DNA of 64,000 nt from the NCBI RefSeq assembly GCF_020880695.1, contig NZ_JAJIWO010000004.1:310001-374000 (forward strand). The letters run 5' to 3'. The notes beneath the pieces were generated by a model. That model saw only the letters and a list, made by a program, of their open reading frames with translations. It was not told the origin of the DNA and did no database searches. Shown one piece after another: positions 36,485 through 46,078 of the stretch (position 1 is its first letter; each line of letters starts with the position of its first letter). The position numbers and the translations under genes are program-made. Origin of the DNA: Mucilaginibacter sp. UR6-11 (GTDB lineage Bacteria; Bacteroidota; Bacteroidia; Sphingobacteriales; Sphingobacteriaceae).

Positions 36485-37543
36485 ATGGCAAAATTAATTT
36501 TCGGCACTACTGAAGAAAATGTAGTAACCCGCGAGGAGTTCCCTTTAGCTAAAGCACAGGACATTTTAAAAAACGAAGTAGTAGCTGTTATCGGTTATGG
36601 CGTACAGGGCCCGGGGCAGGCGCTTAATCAAAAAGACAATGGTATCAATGTAATTGTTGGTCAGCGTAAAAATTCTAAATCATGGGATAAAGCTGTCAGC
36701 GATGGTTTTGTACCGGGCGAAACTCTTTTTGAGATCGAAGAAGCTCTGGAAAGAGGTACTGTAATTTGTTATTTATTAAGCGATGCCGCACAGATTGCAT
36801 TATGGCCAACTGTTAAGAAACATTTAACTCCGGGTAAAGCATTATATTTCTCTCATGGTTTCGGTATAACTTTCAATGAGCAAACCGGTATCGTCCCTCC
36901 TGCTGATGTTGACGTATTTTTGGTTGCACCAAAAGGGTCAGGTACTTCATTACGTCGTATGTTCCTGCAGGGCCGTGGCTTAAACTCAAGCTACGCTATC
37001 TTCCAGGATGCTACAGGCCGTGCTTTTGAGCGTGTTATTGCTTTAGGTATTGCAGTTGGCAGCGGTTATTTATTTGAAACTGATTTCCGTAAAGAGGTTT
37101 ATAGCGATTTAACCGGCGAGCGTGGTACGCTGATGGGTTGTATCCAGGGTATTTTTGCTGCACAATACGAAGTATTACGCAGCAATGGCCACTCTCCGTC
37201 TGAGTCGTTTAACGAAACTGTTGAAGAGTTAACTCAATCATTAATGCCTTTAGTTGCAGAAAATGGTATGGACTGGATGTATGCCAATTGCTCAACCACT
37301 GCACAACGCGGTGCTTTAGACTGGTGGAAAAAATTCCGTGACGCTACTAAACCGGTATTTGAAGACCTGTACAAAAGCGTTGCAACCGGTGTTGAGTCAC
37401 AAAAATCAATTGATTCAAACAGCAAAACTGATTACCGTGAGAAACTGGATGCGGAGTTAAAAGAACTACGCGACAGCGAATTATGGCAGGCAGGCAAAAC
37501 TGTACGCAGTTTACGCCCCGAAAACCAGGCTGTAGAAGCATAA
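36485..37543 (+). CDS. ilvC: Ketol-acid reductoisomerase
   Basis: 352 residues from ATG 36485; an upstream in-frame ATG at 36452 adds a lysine-rich tail derived from the repeats and is less likely. The NADPH-binding GYGVQGPG is at 37-44, followed by VIVGQRKNSKSW and a GERGTLMGCIQGIFAAQYEVL helix of the knotted C-terminal domain. It rearranges and reduces acetohydroxy acids to dihydroxy acids. It is the short, class I-like form with a single C-terminal knot domain. Confidence 0.96.
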   Translation: MAKLIFGTTEENVVTREEFPLAKAQDILKNEVVAVIGYGVQGPGQALNQKDNGINVIVGQRKNSKSWDKAVSDGFVPGETLFEIEEALERGTVICYLLSDAAQIALWPTVKKHLTPGKALYFSHGFGITFNEQTGIVPPADVDVFLVAPKGSGTSLRRMFLQGRGLNSSYAIFQDATGRAFERVIALGIAVGSGYLFETDFRKEVYSDLTGERGTLMGCIQGIFAAQYEVLRSNGHSPSESFNETVEELTQSLMPLVAENGMDWMYANCSTTAQRGALDWWKKFRDATKPVFEDLYKSVATGVESQKSIDSNSKTDYREKLDAELKELRDSELWQAGKTVRSLRPENQAVEA

Positions 37544-37560
37544 GTTAAGTAGCAAGTATG

Positions 37561-37625
37561 TAGTATCAAGTAGCAAGATTGATAAATAAAATGTCTTGCT
37601 ACTTGATACTAACTACTTGATACTA
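37561..37625 (+). repeat. Intercistronic inverted/direct repeat between ilvC and leuA
   Basis: An 18-bp perfect inverted repeat (37561-37578 with 37594-37611, arm TAGTATCAAGTAGCAAGA) is followed by a second copy of its right arm: CTACTTGATACTA at 37599-37611 and again at 37613-37625. The left word AAGTAGCAAG is also doubled just upstream. It fills the 114-base gap. Confidence 0.85.
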
Positions 37626-37657
37626 TTAAAAGAAATCAACAACAAACAAAAAAAGAT

Positions 37658-38842
37658 ATGTTACACGATCCAAACCGAGTCTACGTTTTTGATACCACGC
37701 TGCGCGATGGCGAGCAGGTACCGGGCTGCCAGTTAACTACCCCTGAAAAAATTGAGATTGCCCGTGAACTGGAAGCACTAGGAGTTGACATTATTGAAGC
37801 AGGTTTCCCTATATCAAGCCCCGGCGATTTCCAGAGTGTGGTAGAGATATCAAAAGCTGTAAAAAATCCAACCGTTTGCGCGTTAACCCGTGCCAACAAA
37901 GGCGATATCGATGCCGCTGTTGAATCATTAAGATATGCCAAGCACCCACGGATCCACACCGGTATTGGCTCGTCTGATATGCATATCAAGAACAAATTTA
38001 ACAGCACCCGCGAAGAGATTCTGGTGCGTGCTGTTGAAGCGGTAAAATATGCCAAAAAATCTGTTGAAGATATTGAGTTTTATGCGGAGGATGCCGGTCG
38101 CGCCGACGTTCACTATTTAGCTCAGATGATTGAGGCAGTAATTGAAGCAGGTGCCACCGTGGTAAATATACCTGATACCAATGGCTACTGCCTGCCCGAC
38201 CAATATGGTCAAAAAATTAAGTTCCTGAAAGAGAACGTAAAAAATATAGATAAAGCCATTATATCTGTGCATTGCCATAACGATTTGGGTTTAGCTACGG
38301 CAAACTCAATCGCAGGCCTGCAAAACGGCGCCCGTCAAATTGAGGGCACTATTAATGGCATTGGTGAGCGTGCAGGTAATACTTCTATTGAAGAAGTAGT
38401 GATGATCTTGAAAACTCACCAGGTGCTGGGTTTACATACCAATATCAACACCAGGAATTTTTATGAGCTGAGCCGTATGGTTAGCTCGCAGATGCGCATG
38501 CCGGTACAGCCAAACAAGGCTATTGTTGGCAGCAACGCGTTTGCACACAGTTCAGGCATTCACCAGGATGGCTTCCTGAAAAATCGCGAAAACTACGAAA
38601 TTATCCGCCCTGAAGATGTTGGTTTCCCTAACGCAAGTATTGTATTGACCGCGCGCAGCGGCAGGCATGCTTTAAAGTTCCATTTAGAACGTTTGGGAAT
38701 CAACCTGAATAAGGAAGAATTAGGCGATGCTTATCACCGTTTCCTTACCCTGGCCGATAATAAATTAGATATAAATGATGATGACCTTTTATTGTTAATG
38801 ACGGGCGACAATATGTACGTTCAGTCGGTGCAAAAAAGATAA
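37658..38842 (+). CDS. leuA: 2-isopropylmalate synthase (no regulatory domain)
   Basis: 394 residues: a TIM-barrel catalytic domain starting [13 protein letters not shown], with metal ligands in [13 protein letters not shown], and a short C-terminal subdomain with [16 protein letters not shown]. The C-terminal leucine-binding regulatory domain of full-length LeuA is missing. It condenses acetyl-CoA and 2-oxoisovalerate. Together with the regulatory-domain protein at 41075, the locus has two related enzymes. Confidence 0.9.
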   Translation: MLHDPNRVYVFDTTLRDGEQVPGCQLTTPEKIEIARELEALGVDIIEAGFPISSPGDFQSVVEISKAVKNPTVCALTRANKGDIDAAVESLRYAKHPRIHTGIGSSDMHIKNKFNSTREEILVRAVEAVKYAKKSVEDIEFYAEDAGRADVHYLAQMIEAVIEAGATVVNIPDTNGYCLPDQYGQKIKFLKENVKNIDKAIISVHCHNDLGLATANSIAGLQNGARQIEGTINGIGERAGNTSIEEVVMILKTHQVLGLHTNINTRNFYELSRMVSSQMRMPVQPNKAIVGSNAFAHSSGIHQDGFLKNRENYEIIRPEDVGFPNASIVLTARSGRHALKFHLERLGINLNKEELGDAYHRFLTLADNKLDINDDDLLLLMTGDNMYVQSVQKR

Positions 38843-38860
38843 TAAATACAATTTAAAAAA

Positions 38861-40267
38861 ATGAGCAAGACATTATTTGATAAGGTGTGGGATGCACACG
38901 TAGTACGTAAGATTGAAGGCGGGCCGGACGTGCTTTTTATTGACAGACACCTTATTCACGAAGTTACCAGCCCTGTTGCCTTTTTAGGCTTAAAAACCAG
39001 GGGCACTACCGTTTTGTACCCTAACCGTACATTCGCCACTGCCGATCATAATACACCAACCATTAACCAGCATTTACCGGTTGCTGACCCACTGTCAGCC
39101 AACCAGTTACACATGCTCGAAGAAAACTCAAATGAGTATGGCATTAGCTATTGGGGCCTGGGCCATCAAAAAAATGGCATCGTACACGTAGTTGGGCCAG
39201 AGTATGGTATCACCCAGCCGGGTGCAACCATCGTTTGCGGCGACTCGCACACGTCAACTCACGGTGCATTTGGCGCTATTGCTTTTGGCATCGGCACATC
39301 TGAGGTGGAAATGGTATTGGCTACCCAATGTATCATGCAGCCAAAGCCTAAAAAAATGCGCATTAATGTTAATGGCAAATTAGGCAAAGGTGTTACGCCT
39401 AAGGATGTTGCGCTATTTATTATTTCGCAATTAACAACCTCGGGGGCTACCGGCTATTTTGTGGAGTATGCCGGCGATGTTTTTGAAAACATGACCATGG
39501 AAGGCCGCATGACAGTTTGTAACCTTAGTATTGAAATGGGCGCACGTGGCGGTATGATCGCTCCGGATGAAACCACTATCAACTACGTAAAGGGCCGCGA
39601 ATTTAGCCCAAAAGGCGAAGCCTGGGACAGGGCATTAGCCTATTACAAAACACTAAAAACGGATGCCGATGCGGTATTTGATAAAGAATTAACTTTTGAT
39701 GGTTCAGCTATCGAGCCAATGATTACCTACGGTACTAATCCGGGTATGGGCATGGGTATATCTCATGAAATCCCCGACGCTGCTGACGTTGAAGGCGGAG
39801 CCGCAACCTATGCAAAATCATTAGGTTATATGGGCTTCAGCGAAGGTCAGAGCATGATTGGCAAACAGGTGGATTTTGTTTTTGTGGGCAGCTGCACCAA
39901 CGGCCGTATTGAAGATTTCAGGGCGTTTACCTCGTTGGTAAAAGGCAAACATAAGGCCGATAATGTTACGGCCTGGTTAGTACCCGGATCGCACATTGTT
40001 GAGGCACAAATTAAAGAAGAAGGCTTACTGGATATTTTAACCGAAGCCGGATTTGAATTGCGCCAGCCGGGTTGCTCGGCCTGTTTAGCTATGAATGATG
40101 ATAAAGTACCTGCCGGCAAATACGCAGTAAGTACCTCAAACAGGAACTTTGAAGGCAGACAGGGACCGGGCTCACGCACCATGCTGGCCAGCCCGCTTGT
40201 TGCAGCAGCAGCAGCAGTTACCGGCGTAGTAACAGATCCGAGAACATTAATTGAAGAACTTGTTTAA
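38861..40267 (+). CDS. leuC: 3-isopropylmalate dehydratase large subunit
   Basis: 468 residues, the full bacterial length. Iron-sulfur ligands are in [13 protein letters not shown] and [35 protein letters not shown] is also conserved. It works with LeuD to convert 2-isopropylmalate to 3-isopropylmalate; a heterodimer with the same enzymes can process citramalate. Eighteen bases after leuA. Confidence 0.96.
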   Translation: MSKTLFDKVWDAHVVRKIEGGPDVLFIDRHLIHEVTSPVAFLGLKTRGTTVLYPNRTFATADHNTPTINQHLPVADPLSANQLHMLEENSNEYGISYWGLGHQKNGIVHVVGPEYGITQPGATIVCGDSHTSTHGAFGAIAFGIGTSEVEMVLATQCIMQPKPKKMRINVNGKLGKGVTPKDVALFIISQLTTSGATGYFVEYAGDVFENMTMEGRMTVCNLSIEMGARGGMIAPDETTINYVKGREFSPKGEAWDRALAYYKTLKTDADAVFDKELTFDGSAIEPMITYGTNPGMGMGISHEIPDAADVEGGAATYAKSLGYMGFSEGQSMIGKQVDFVFVGSCTNGRIEDFRAFTSLVKGKHKADNVTAWLVPGSHIVEAQIKEEGLLDILTEAGFELRQPGCSACLAMNDDKVPAGKYAVSTSNRNFEGRQGPGSRTMLASPLVAAAAAVTGVVTDPRTLIEELV

Positions 40268-40270
40268 TTA

Positions 40271-40342
40271 GTCTTGAGTCTTAAGTCCTTAGTCGAAAGT
40301 AAATTAAATCGACTATAGACTTAGACTAACGACTACAGACTT
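40271..40342 (+). repeat. Intercistronic imperfect hairpin between leuC and leuD
   Basis: Arms around 40279-40296 and 40309-40326 pair imperfectly (TTAGTCGA with TCGACTA and further stretches), and the right side has a second GACTACAGACTTA copy ending just before leuD. Words of the GTCTTGAGTC / TTAAGTC kind are repeated on the left. It fills the 81-base gap. Confidence 0.65.
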
Positions 40343-40348
40343 AAAAAA

Positions 40349-40945
40349 ATGGCTTACGATAAATTTAATATACTTACAAGCACCGCGGTACCATTGCCTA
40401 TTGAAAATGTGGATACCGACCAATTAATACCTGCACGTTTTTTAAAAGCTACAGAGCGCGTTGGTTTTGGTGACAACCTTTTCCGCGACTGGCGGTATAA
40501 CCCGGACAATACACCTAAAAAAGATTTTGTATTAAACGACCCTACCTACACCGGTAAAATATTGGTTGGCGGTAAAAACTTCGGTTCAGGCTCATCGCGC
40601 GAGCACGCTGCCTGGGCGGTTTATGATTATGGTTTCCGTTGCGTGGTATCCAGTTTCTTTGCCGATATTTTTAGAGGCAACTGCTTAAACATAGGCGTGT
40701 TACCGGTACAGGTTAGCCCCGAATTTGCCGAGAAGATCTTCGCGGCGATATTTGCCGACCCCAAAACAGAAATTGAAGTGAATCTGCCAAATCAAACCAT
40801 CACCCTGTTAGCTACCGGCGAAAAAGAAACGTTTGATATTAACTCTTACAAAAAGAACAACATGCTTAACGGCTTTGATGATATTGACTATCTGCAAAGC
40901 ATAAAAGGAGAAATTGAGGAATTTGCAGCGCAGCTTCCTATATAA
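40349..40945 (+). CDS. leuD: 3-isopropylmalate dehydratase small subunit
   Basis: 198 residues. The swivel-domain motif [15 protein letters not shown] (near 20) and [18 protein letters not shown] (around 72-89) are diagnostic, with the serine/arginine pair that contacts substrate. It forms the isopropylmalate isomerase with LeuC. Confidence 0.96.
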   Translation: MAYDKFNILTSTAVPLPIENVDTDQLIPARFLKATERVGFGDNLFRDWRYNPDNTPKKDFVLNDPTYTGKILVGGKNFGSGSSREHAAWAVYDYGFRCVVSSFFADIFRGNCLNIGVLPVQVSPEFAEKIFAAIFADPKTEIEVNLPNQTITLLATGEKETFDINSYKKNNMLNGFDDIDYLQSIKGEIEEFAAQLPI

Positions 40946-41002
40946 CCGGGCGTTATGCTACAAGTTCCTTCCCCGGAGGAATTTCACCTTTGATATCATA
41001 AC

Positions 41003-41031
41003 AAAGCGTTTCATAATGTGGAGACGCTTTT
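41003..41031 (+). terminator. Terminator-like hairpin after leuD
   Basis: AAAGCGT (41003-41009) pairs with ACGCTTT (41024-41030), followed by T. It is 58 bases after the leuD stop and just before a promoter-like TACTTTGC at about 41050, so transcription may restart at the next gene. Confidence 0.5.
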
Positions 41032-41074
41032 ACCTTAATATACAGTTGCTACTTTGCCAGACCAACCAATTACA

Positions 41075-42592
41075 ATGGAAAGAAGGAAAATAGAGATAAT
41101 GGATACCACACTCCGCGATGGCGAACAAACATCAGGCGTGTCATTCTCCATATCCGAAAAACTAACCATCACGCAGCTATTATTAGAGGAGTTGAATGTT
41201 GACCGCGTTGAGATAGCATCGGCACGTGTATCCGAAGGTGAATTTCAGGCTGTTAAAACAATTTTAGACTGGGCGGCTATCCACGGCTACACCAACCGGA
41301 TAGAAGTATTGTCGTTTGTTGACAACGGCGTATCTATTGAGTGGATGATCAACGCCGGCGTTAAGGTGCAGAACCTTTTAACCAAAGGCTCATTAAACCA
41401 CCTCACCCATCAGCTTAAAAAAACACCCGAACAGCACTTTGCAGAGATAACACAGGTAATTGAGCTGGCCGCTAAAAACGGCATAGCCACTAACGTCTAT
41501 TTAGAGGATTGGAGCAACGGCATGCGCAATTCGCCCGAGTATGTTTACCAGTACCTTGATTTTATTATCCAACAGCCGGTAAAAAGGATTTTATTACCGG
41601 ATACGCTGGGCGTTTTAACTCCCGCCGAAACCTATCAATTTTTATCGGCACTGATTACCAGGTACCCTGATACGCATTTTGATTTCCATGCGCATAATGA
41701 CTATGACCTGGGCACCGCCAATGTATTGGAAGCCGTAAAAGCAGGCATAAGCGGCTTGCACCTTACCATTAACGGTATGGGCGAACGTGCGGGTAATGCG
41801 GCACTGGCCAGTGCTGTGGCCGTAATCAATGACTTTGTGCCGGAGGTTGAAATAGGGTTGAAAGAATCGTCTATTTATAAAGTCAGCAAGCTGGTTGAAA
41901 CTTTCTCGGGCGTGCGGATCCCTACCAACAAACCCATCGTCGGCGAAAATGTGTTTACGCAAACAGCCGGCATCCATGCTGATGGCGACAACAAGAACAA
42001 CCTTTATTTTAATGACCTGCTGCCCGAACGTTTTGGCCGCAAGCGTAATTATGCACTGGGTAAAACATCCGGCAAGGCCAATATTGAAAAAAACCTGCAG
42101 GAACTTGGGCTTAAATTAAACGATGCCGATTTGAAGAAGGTTACCCAGCGTGTTATTGAGCTGGGCGATAAAAAAGAAACCGTAACCAAGGAAGATCTGC
42201 CATATATTATATCTGATGTATTGGATAGCAGCCTGTATGACGAAAAGGTTATTGTAGATTCATACGTGCTGATGAACGCAATGGGTTTGCGCCCGTCGGC
42301 TACCATAGCTATGAGCATCGATGGCGAAAAATTTGAAGAGAATGCGCAGGGCGACGGCCAGTTTGACGCTTTTATGAACGCGCTGGCTAAAGTTTATGCT
42401 AAAAAACAAAGGACATTACCAAAGCTGATAGATTATGCGGTACGTATAGCTCCCGGCAGTTCCTCTGACGCCTTGTGCGAAACCATCATTACCTGGGAAA
42501 CCGATCAAAAGAAATTCATAACCCGCGGGTTAGATTCCGATCAGACGGTTTGCGCTATTAAAGCGACGCAGAAAATGCTGAATATCATATAG
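41075..42592 (+). CDS. Citramalate/isopropylmalate synthase family, with regulatory domain
   Basis: 505 residues from ATG 41075; a TTG at 41054 overlaps the promoter-like sequence and is less likely. The catalytic barrel has [14 protein letters not shown] and FDFHAHNDYDLGTANVLEAV, and the C-terminus (about 380-505) is a LeuA-dimer regulatory domain with VLMNAMGLRPSATI and a DAFMNALAKVYAKK helix. Proteins of this layout are either (R)-citramalate synthases (acetyl-CoA + pyruvate, giving 2-oxobutyrate for isoleucine) or isopropylmalate synthases. The separate LeuA at 37658 makes citramalate synthase a plausible reading, but it is not proved. Confidence 0.75.
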   Translation: MERRKIEIMDTTLRDGEQTSGVSFSISEKLTITQLLLEELNVDRVEIASARVSEGEFQAVKTILDWAAIHGYTNRIEVLSFVDNGVSIEWMINAGVKVQNLLTKGSLNHLTHQLKKTPEQHFAEITQVIELAAKNGIATNVYLEDWSNGMRNSPEYVYQYLDFIIQQPVKRILLPDTLGVLTPAETYQFLSALITRYPDTHFDFHAHNDYDLGTANVLEAVKAGISGLHLTINGMGERAGNAALASAVAVINDFVPEVEIGLKESSIYKVSKLVETFSGVRIPTNKPIVGENVFTQTAGIHADGDNKNNLYFNDLLPERFGRKRNYALGKTSGKANIEKNLQELGLKLNDADLKKVTQRVIELGDKKETVTKEDLPYIISDVLDSSLYDEKVIVDSYVLMNAMGLRPSATIAMSIDGEKFEENAQGDGQFDAFMNALAKVYAKKQRTLPKLIDYAVRIAPGSSSDALCETIITWETDQKKFITRGLDSDQTVCAIKATQKMLNII

Positions 42593-42672
42593 AGGTTAGA
42601 GATTGGTGATTAGAGATTAGGAATAAAATTGAACAAAAAATCGATGTAATCAACACAACATCGGTGTAATCA
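42592..42672 (+). repeat. Word repeats between the LeuA-like gene and leuB
   Basis: TTAGAGATT is repeated around GGTGA (42596-42620), and ATCGATGTAATCA (42640-42652) and ATCGGTGTAATCA (42660-42672) are near-identical words 20 bases apart. The latter match the words before ilvC and near rplY. Confidence 0.65.
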
Positions 42673-42689
42673 TAAAACACAACTATAAA

Positions 42690-43748
42690 ATGAAACTAAA
42701 TATCGCCCTTTTAGCAGGAGATGGAATTGGACCAGAGGTTATTGACCAGGCCGTTAAAGTATCTAACGCTGTAGCAAAAAAATTTAATCATGAAATTGTT
42801 TGGACGGCTGCCTTAACCGGTGCTGCCGCGATAGATGCTGTTGGCGAACCTTACCCGGATTCGACTCATGAGGTTTGTATGGCTGCTGACGCGGTATTGT
42901 TTGGTGCTATCGGCCACCCACGTTTTGATAACGACCCAACCGCTAAAGTACGCCCGGAACAAGGCTTATTGAAGATGCGTAAAAAACTGGGGCTGTTTGC
43001 AAACGTACGACCTACGTTTACCTTCCCTTCGTTAATTGACAATTCGCCGCTTAAACGCGAGCGTATTGAGGGTACTGACCTGATCATCCTGCGCGAGCTT
43101 ACCGGTGGTATTTACTTCGGCGAGCGCGGCAGATCAGAAGACGGAAATACTGCTTTTGATACTTGTACGTACACCAAAGACGAAGTAGTGCGTTTAGCTA
43201 AACTTGGTTTTGAAATGGCGATGCAGCGCAGCAAAAAATTATGCTGTGTAGATAAAGCTAACGTTTTGGAGACCTCACGCCTTTGGAGACAAACCGTACA
43301 GGCAATGGAAAAAGATTATCCTGAAGTTACCGTTAGTTATGAGTTTGTTGATGCTGTGGCTATGCGCCTGGTACAATGGCCAAGCAGCTACGATGTATTG
43401 ATCACCGAAAATTTATTTGGCGATATCCTGACCGATGAAGCATCGGTAATATCAGGATCAATGGGATTAATGCCGTCATCATCAATCGGCGTTCATACGT
43501 CGTTATTTGAGCCTATACATGGTTCGTACCCGCAGGCAGCAGGTAAAGATATCGCTAATCCGTTAGCAACCGTATTATCAGCAGCTATGATGTTTGAGGA
43601 TGCGTTTGGTTTGAAGGAAGAAGCAGAACTGATCCGCAGCGTTGTAAATAAATCATTAGCCGAAGGTATCGTAACAGAGGACCTTGCCGGTAAAAATAAA
43701 GCTTATAAAACCAGCGAAGTAGGCGATTGGCTGGCACAAAACATATAG
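42690..43748 (+). CDS. leuB: 3-isopropylmalate dehydrogenase
   Basis: 352 residues. The isocitrate/isopropylmalate dehydrogenase pattern is clear: GDGIGPEV near the N-terminus, LRELTGGIYFGERGR, and the metal-binding LITENLFGDILTDEASVISGSMG. It oxidises and decarboxylates 3-isopropylmalate to 2-oxoisocaproate with NAD+. The same enzyme type can act on erythro-methylmalate in the citramalate route. Confidence 0.96.
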   Translation: MKLNIALLAGDGIGPEVIDQAVKVSNAVAKKFNHEIVWTAALTGAAAIDAVGEPYPDSTHEVCMAADAVLFGAIGHPRFDNDPTAKVRPEQGLLKMRKKLGLFANVRPTFTFPSLIDNSPLKRERIEGTDLIILRELTGGIYFGERGRSEDGNTAFDTCTYTKDEVVRLAKLGFEMAMQRSKKLCCVDKANVLETSRLWRQTVQAMEKDYPEVTVSYEFVDAVAMRLVQWPSSYDVLITENLFGDILTDEASVISGSMGLMPSSSIGVHTSLFEPIHGSYPQAAGKDIANPLATVLSAAMMFEDAFGLKEEAELIRSVVNKSLAEGIVTEDLAGKNKAYKTSEVGDWLAQNI

Positions 43749-43791
43749 TTCGCCCGTTAACCCCCTGAAGGGGGAATAATTAATGATATTC

Positions 43792-43825
43792 AAAGCCTCG
43801 TTTTAAAGAACGGGGCTTTGTCATT
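43792..43825 (+). terminator. Terminator after leuB
   Basis: Stem AAAGCCTCGTT / AACGGGGCTTT (43792-43802 and 43809-43819, one G·T pair) followed by GTCATTT. A CCCCCTGAAGGGGG hairpin lies just before it at about 43760-43774. Confidence 0.75.
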
Positions 43826-43914
43826 TCGAATGAGCGTAGCGAAGAGAAATCTTAAACGCTGGTAGGCGGATCGCTCGTTTAAGATTGCTCACTCATTCCT
43901 CGTTTCGAAATGAC
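43820..43914. repeat. 95-bp interrupted palindrome between leuB and ilvA
   Basis: Outer arms GTCATTTCGAA (43820-43830) and TTCGAAATGAC (43904-43914) and inner arms ATCTTAAACG (43849-43858) and CGTTTAAGAT (43876-43885) make a long two-part stem. The ends resemble a small dispersed intergenic element commonly seen in Bacteroidota; only one copy is in the window. Confidence 0.75.
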
Positions 43915-43958
43915 AATAAAGAATTACCTTTACACCTATAAATAATACACTTTCAAGT

Positions 43959-45206
43959 ATGTCAGTCAACACCGTTAAAATAGATTTCGAAGCCGCCGCA
44001 AAGCGATTAAAGGACGTTGTAAAACATACCCCGCTTATTTATAATCCGCGCCTTTCAGAAAAATACGATTGCGAGATCTACCTTAAGCGCGAGGACCTGC
44101 AAATTGTGCGTTCTTACAAACTGCGCGGCGCCTATAACATGATAAGCCAGTTAAGTGCTGACGAATTAAACCGCGGGGTGGTTTGCGCCAGCGCGGGCAA
44201 TCATGCGCAGGGAGTAGCTTTCTCCTGCGATAAATTGGGTACCAAAGGCGTAATTTTTATGCCCGAGATCACCCCGAAACAAAAAGTACAGCAAACAGAA
44301 ATGTTTGGCAACGGCAGCGTTGAGCTGGTGTTGGTAGGCGATACTTTTGATGATTGCCTGATGGAGGCCCTTGCCTATACTGCTAAACATCAAATGACCT
44401 TCATCCCCCCTTTTGATAATTATAGTATCATTGAGGGCCAGGGAACAGTTGGTGTAGAGATATTAGAAGACCTGCCGGATACCGAAGTAGTGATCATGCC
44501 TATCGGTGGTGGCGGCCTGGCAGCCGGCGCCGGAACTTATCTTAAAGAAAAAAATCCAACTATAACATTGATAGGTGTTGAGCCCGAAGGCGCTCCGTCT
44601 ATGATGGAAGCGTTTAAACATGGTGGCCCGGTTACTTTACCGCAAATAGACCGTTTTGTTGATGGTGCATCCGTTAAACGTGTAGGTAATTTAACCTATA
44701 GCCTTTGTACTAAAGTCCTGGATGAAATAAAGCTTGCCGCCGAAGGTAAAGTTTGTACAACCATCCTGAAATTATATAACGAGGAGGCGATAGTGGTTGA
44801 GCCTGCCGGTGCATTGTCAGTTGCAGTTTTGGACCAATGTAGAGACCAGATCAAAGGTAAAAAGGTGGTTTGTGTTATCAGCGGCGGTAACAACGACATT
44901 GCCCGGATGCAGGAGATCAAAGAAAAATCATTATTGTATGAAGGATTGAAACATTACTTCATCGTCCGTTTCCCGCAGCGCCCGGGTGCACTAAAGCTAT
45001 TTGTGAACAATGTATTGGGCCCACATGACGATATTACCCGTTTTGAGTTCATCAAAAAAACAGAGAAAGAACAAGGCCCTGCCCTGGTAGGCATCGAGCT
45101 GGCTAACAGGAATGATTATGAAGGGCTTTTAAAACGATTTAAAGAACACCGTTTTGAAGTTATTGAATTGAATAAGGAACAGACGTTGTTTGAATATTTG
45201 GTCTAA
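43959..45206 (+). CDS. ilvA: Threonine deaminase
   Basis: 415 residues: a PLP fold type II domain with the Schiff-base lysine in SYKLRGA (Lys54), a GGGGLAAGAG phosphate-binding loop and one C-terminal ACT-like domain (HYFIVRFPQRPGALKLFVNNVLGPHDDITRFEF). E. coli IlvA has a longer, two-subdomain regulatory part. It converts threonine to 2-oxobutyrate and is usually feedback-controlled by isoleucine. It has its own gap with a TACCTTTA -7-like element (43925-43932). Confidence 0.94.
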   Translation: MSVNTVKIDFEAAAKRLKDVVKHTPLIYNPRLSEKYDCEIYLKREDLQIVRSYKLRGAYNMISQLSADELNRGVVCASAGNHAQGVAFSCDKLGTKGVIFMPEITPKQKVQQTEMFGNGSVELVLVGDTFDDCLMEALAYTAKHQMTFIPPFDNYSIIEGQGTVGVEILEDLPDTEVVIMPIGGGGLAAGAGTYLKEKNPTITLIGVEPEGAPSMMEAFKHGGPVTLPQIDRFVDGASVKRVGNLTYSLCTKVLDEIKLAAEGKVCTTILKLYNEEAIVVEPAGALSVAVLDQCRDQIKGKKVVCVISGGNNDIARMQEIKEKSLLYEGLKHYFIVRFPQRPGALKLFVNNVLGPHDDITRFEFIKKTEKEQGPALVGIELANRNDYEGLLKRFKEHRFEVIELNKEQTLFEYLV

Positions 45207-45216
45207 TCATAAAAGA

Positions 45217-45248
45217 AGATTTGACAATCTTACCAGGTTGTCAAATCT
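45217..45248. terminator. Convergent terminator between ilvA and the minus-strand genes
   Basis: AGATTTGACAA (45217-45227) and TTGTCAAATCT (45238-45248) form a perfect 11-bp stem with a 10-base loop, 11 bases after ilvA and 11 before the end of the opposite gene. T-rich tails are weak on both sides. Confidence 0.65.
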
Positions 45249-45258
45249 ATTCACACAA

Positions 45259-45942
45259 TTATTGCCCGTTTAAACCCGGCAGTTTCCGTTTCTCGGGCGG
45301 CAATGCCTTATATTTCTGATAAGAATCATTGATATATACCGCCAGCGAGGGGCCGGTGTTATTTTTTACATAAGCATAACTTGGACGATACAGGGCCATA
45401 AAGTTTTGCAGCTCAATGCCTTTTAAGGGCACCAGCGAGCCAACGTAACTGGCAGTGTAATATTTATCTACATAACGTTCGCGTTCCTCGATAGCAAAAA
45501 AGCGTTTTAAACGCCTGGCATCCTTACCCTCTTTGGAAAACCAGGTGCTTGGCGAGAATACATAAACCTTGCTTTTGGTGTAAACCTCGGGATACTCGGT
45601 ACGGGGATTAAACGTTGCCGCGCGTGAGTTAATATTAACCTCTTTTAAAACGATGCCCACCTGTTTCAATTCAACCCTTATCGGCCTCATATCCGCCAAA
45701 AACAGCGTATCAGACAGATAGCCCGGCGAATCAAAAATAAGCGTATGGCCGGTCGCCGCCCTTATTTCAAATCTGCCGTTCTTATCAACCAGGGTTATTT
45801 GTTTGTTATTGGTATTATGCACAAACACATTGCTTAGCTTTTCATGTGTGTCCGCTTCCACTACCGTCCCTTTTAATATATCCTGCGCATTGGCGTAACA
45901 GGTTATCAGCAACAATACAATAATTCCGAGATAGCGTTTCAT
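45259..45942 (-). CDS. CarboxypepD_reg-like secreted protein
   Basis: 227 residues. A signal peptide (about 1-20, ending TCYANAQ) precedes a beta-sandwich domain with LKGTVVEADTHEKLSNVFV, VDKNGRFEIRA and GYLSDTLFL, typical of the carboxypeptidase regulatory-like domain seen at the front of many TonB-dependent proteins. The remainder is a basic, Tyr-rich tail (EERERYVDKYYTASYVGSLVPLKGIELQNF) of unknown role. It is likely periplasmic or surface-associated. Function unknown. Confidence 0.8.
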   Translation of the reverse strand: MKRYLGIIVLLLITCYANAQDILKGTVVEADTHEKLSNVFVHNTNNKQITLVDKNGRFEIRAATGHTLIFDSPGYLSDTLFLADMRPIRVELKQVGIVLKEVNINSRAATFNPRTEYPEVYTKSKVYVFSPSTWFSKEGKDARRLKRFFAIEERERYVDKYYTASYVGSLVPLKGIELQNFMALYRPSYAYVKNNTGPSLAVYINDSYQKYKALPPEKRKLPGLNGQ

Positions 45943-46078
45943 AGGTTGTGTGTTATACGACTAAGGTAAATCAATTATAATACCAATAGTTGGTATTACC
46001 ATATATTTTAACATTGGCTGTTTAAAATTAACAAACCTATTACAAACAAAAAACCCGGCATTGAGCCGGGTTCCTGTT

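Noticed and set aside
43820..43914. Insertion sequence remnant
   Set aside because: No transposase fragment and no direct repeats of target type were seen; a small palindromic element fits better.
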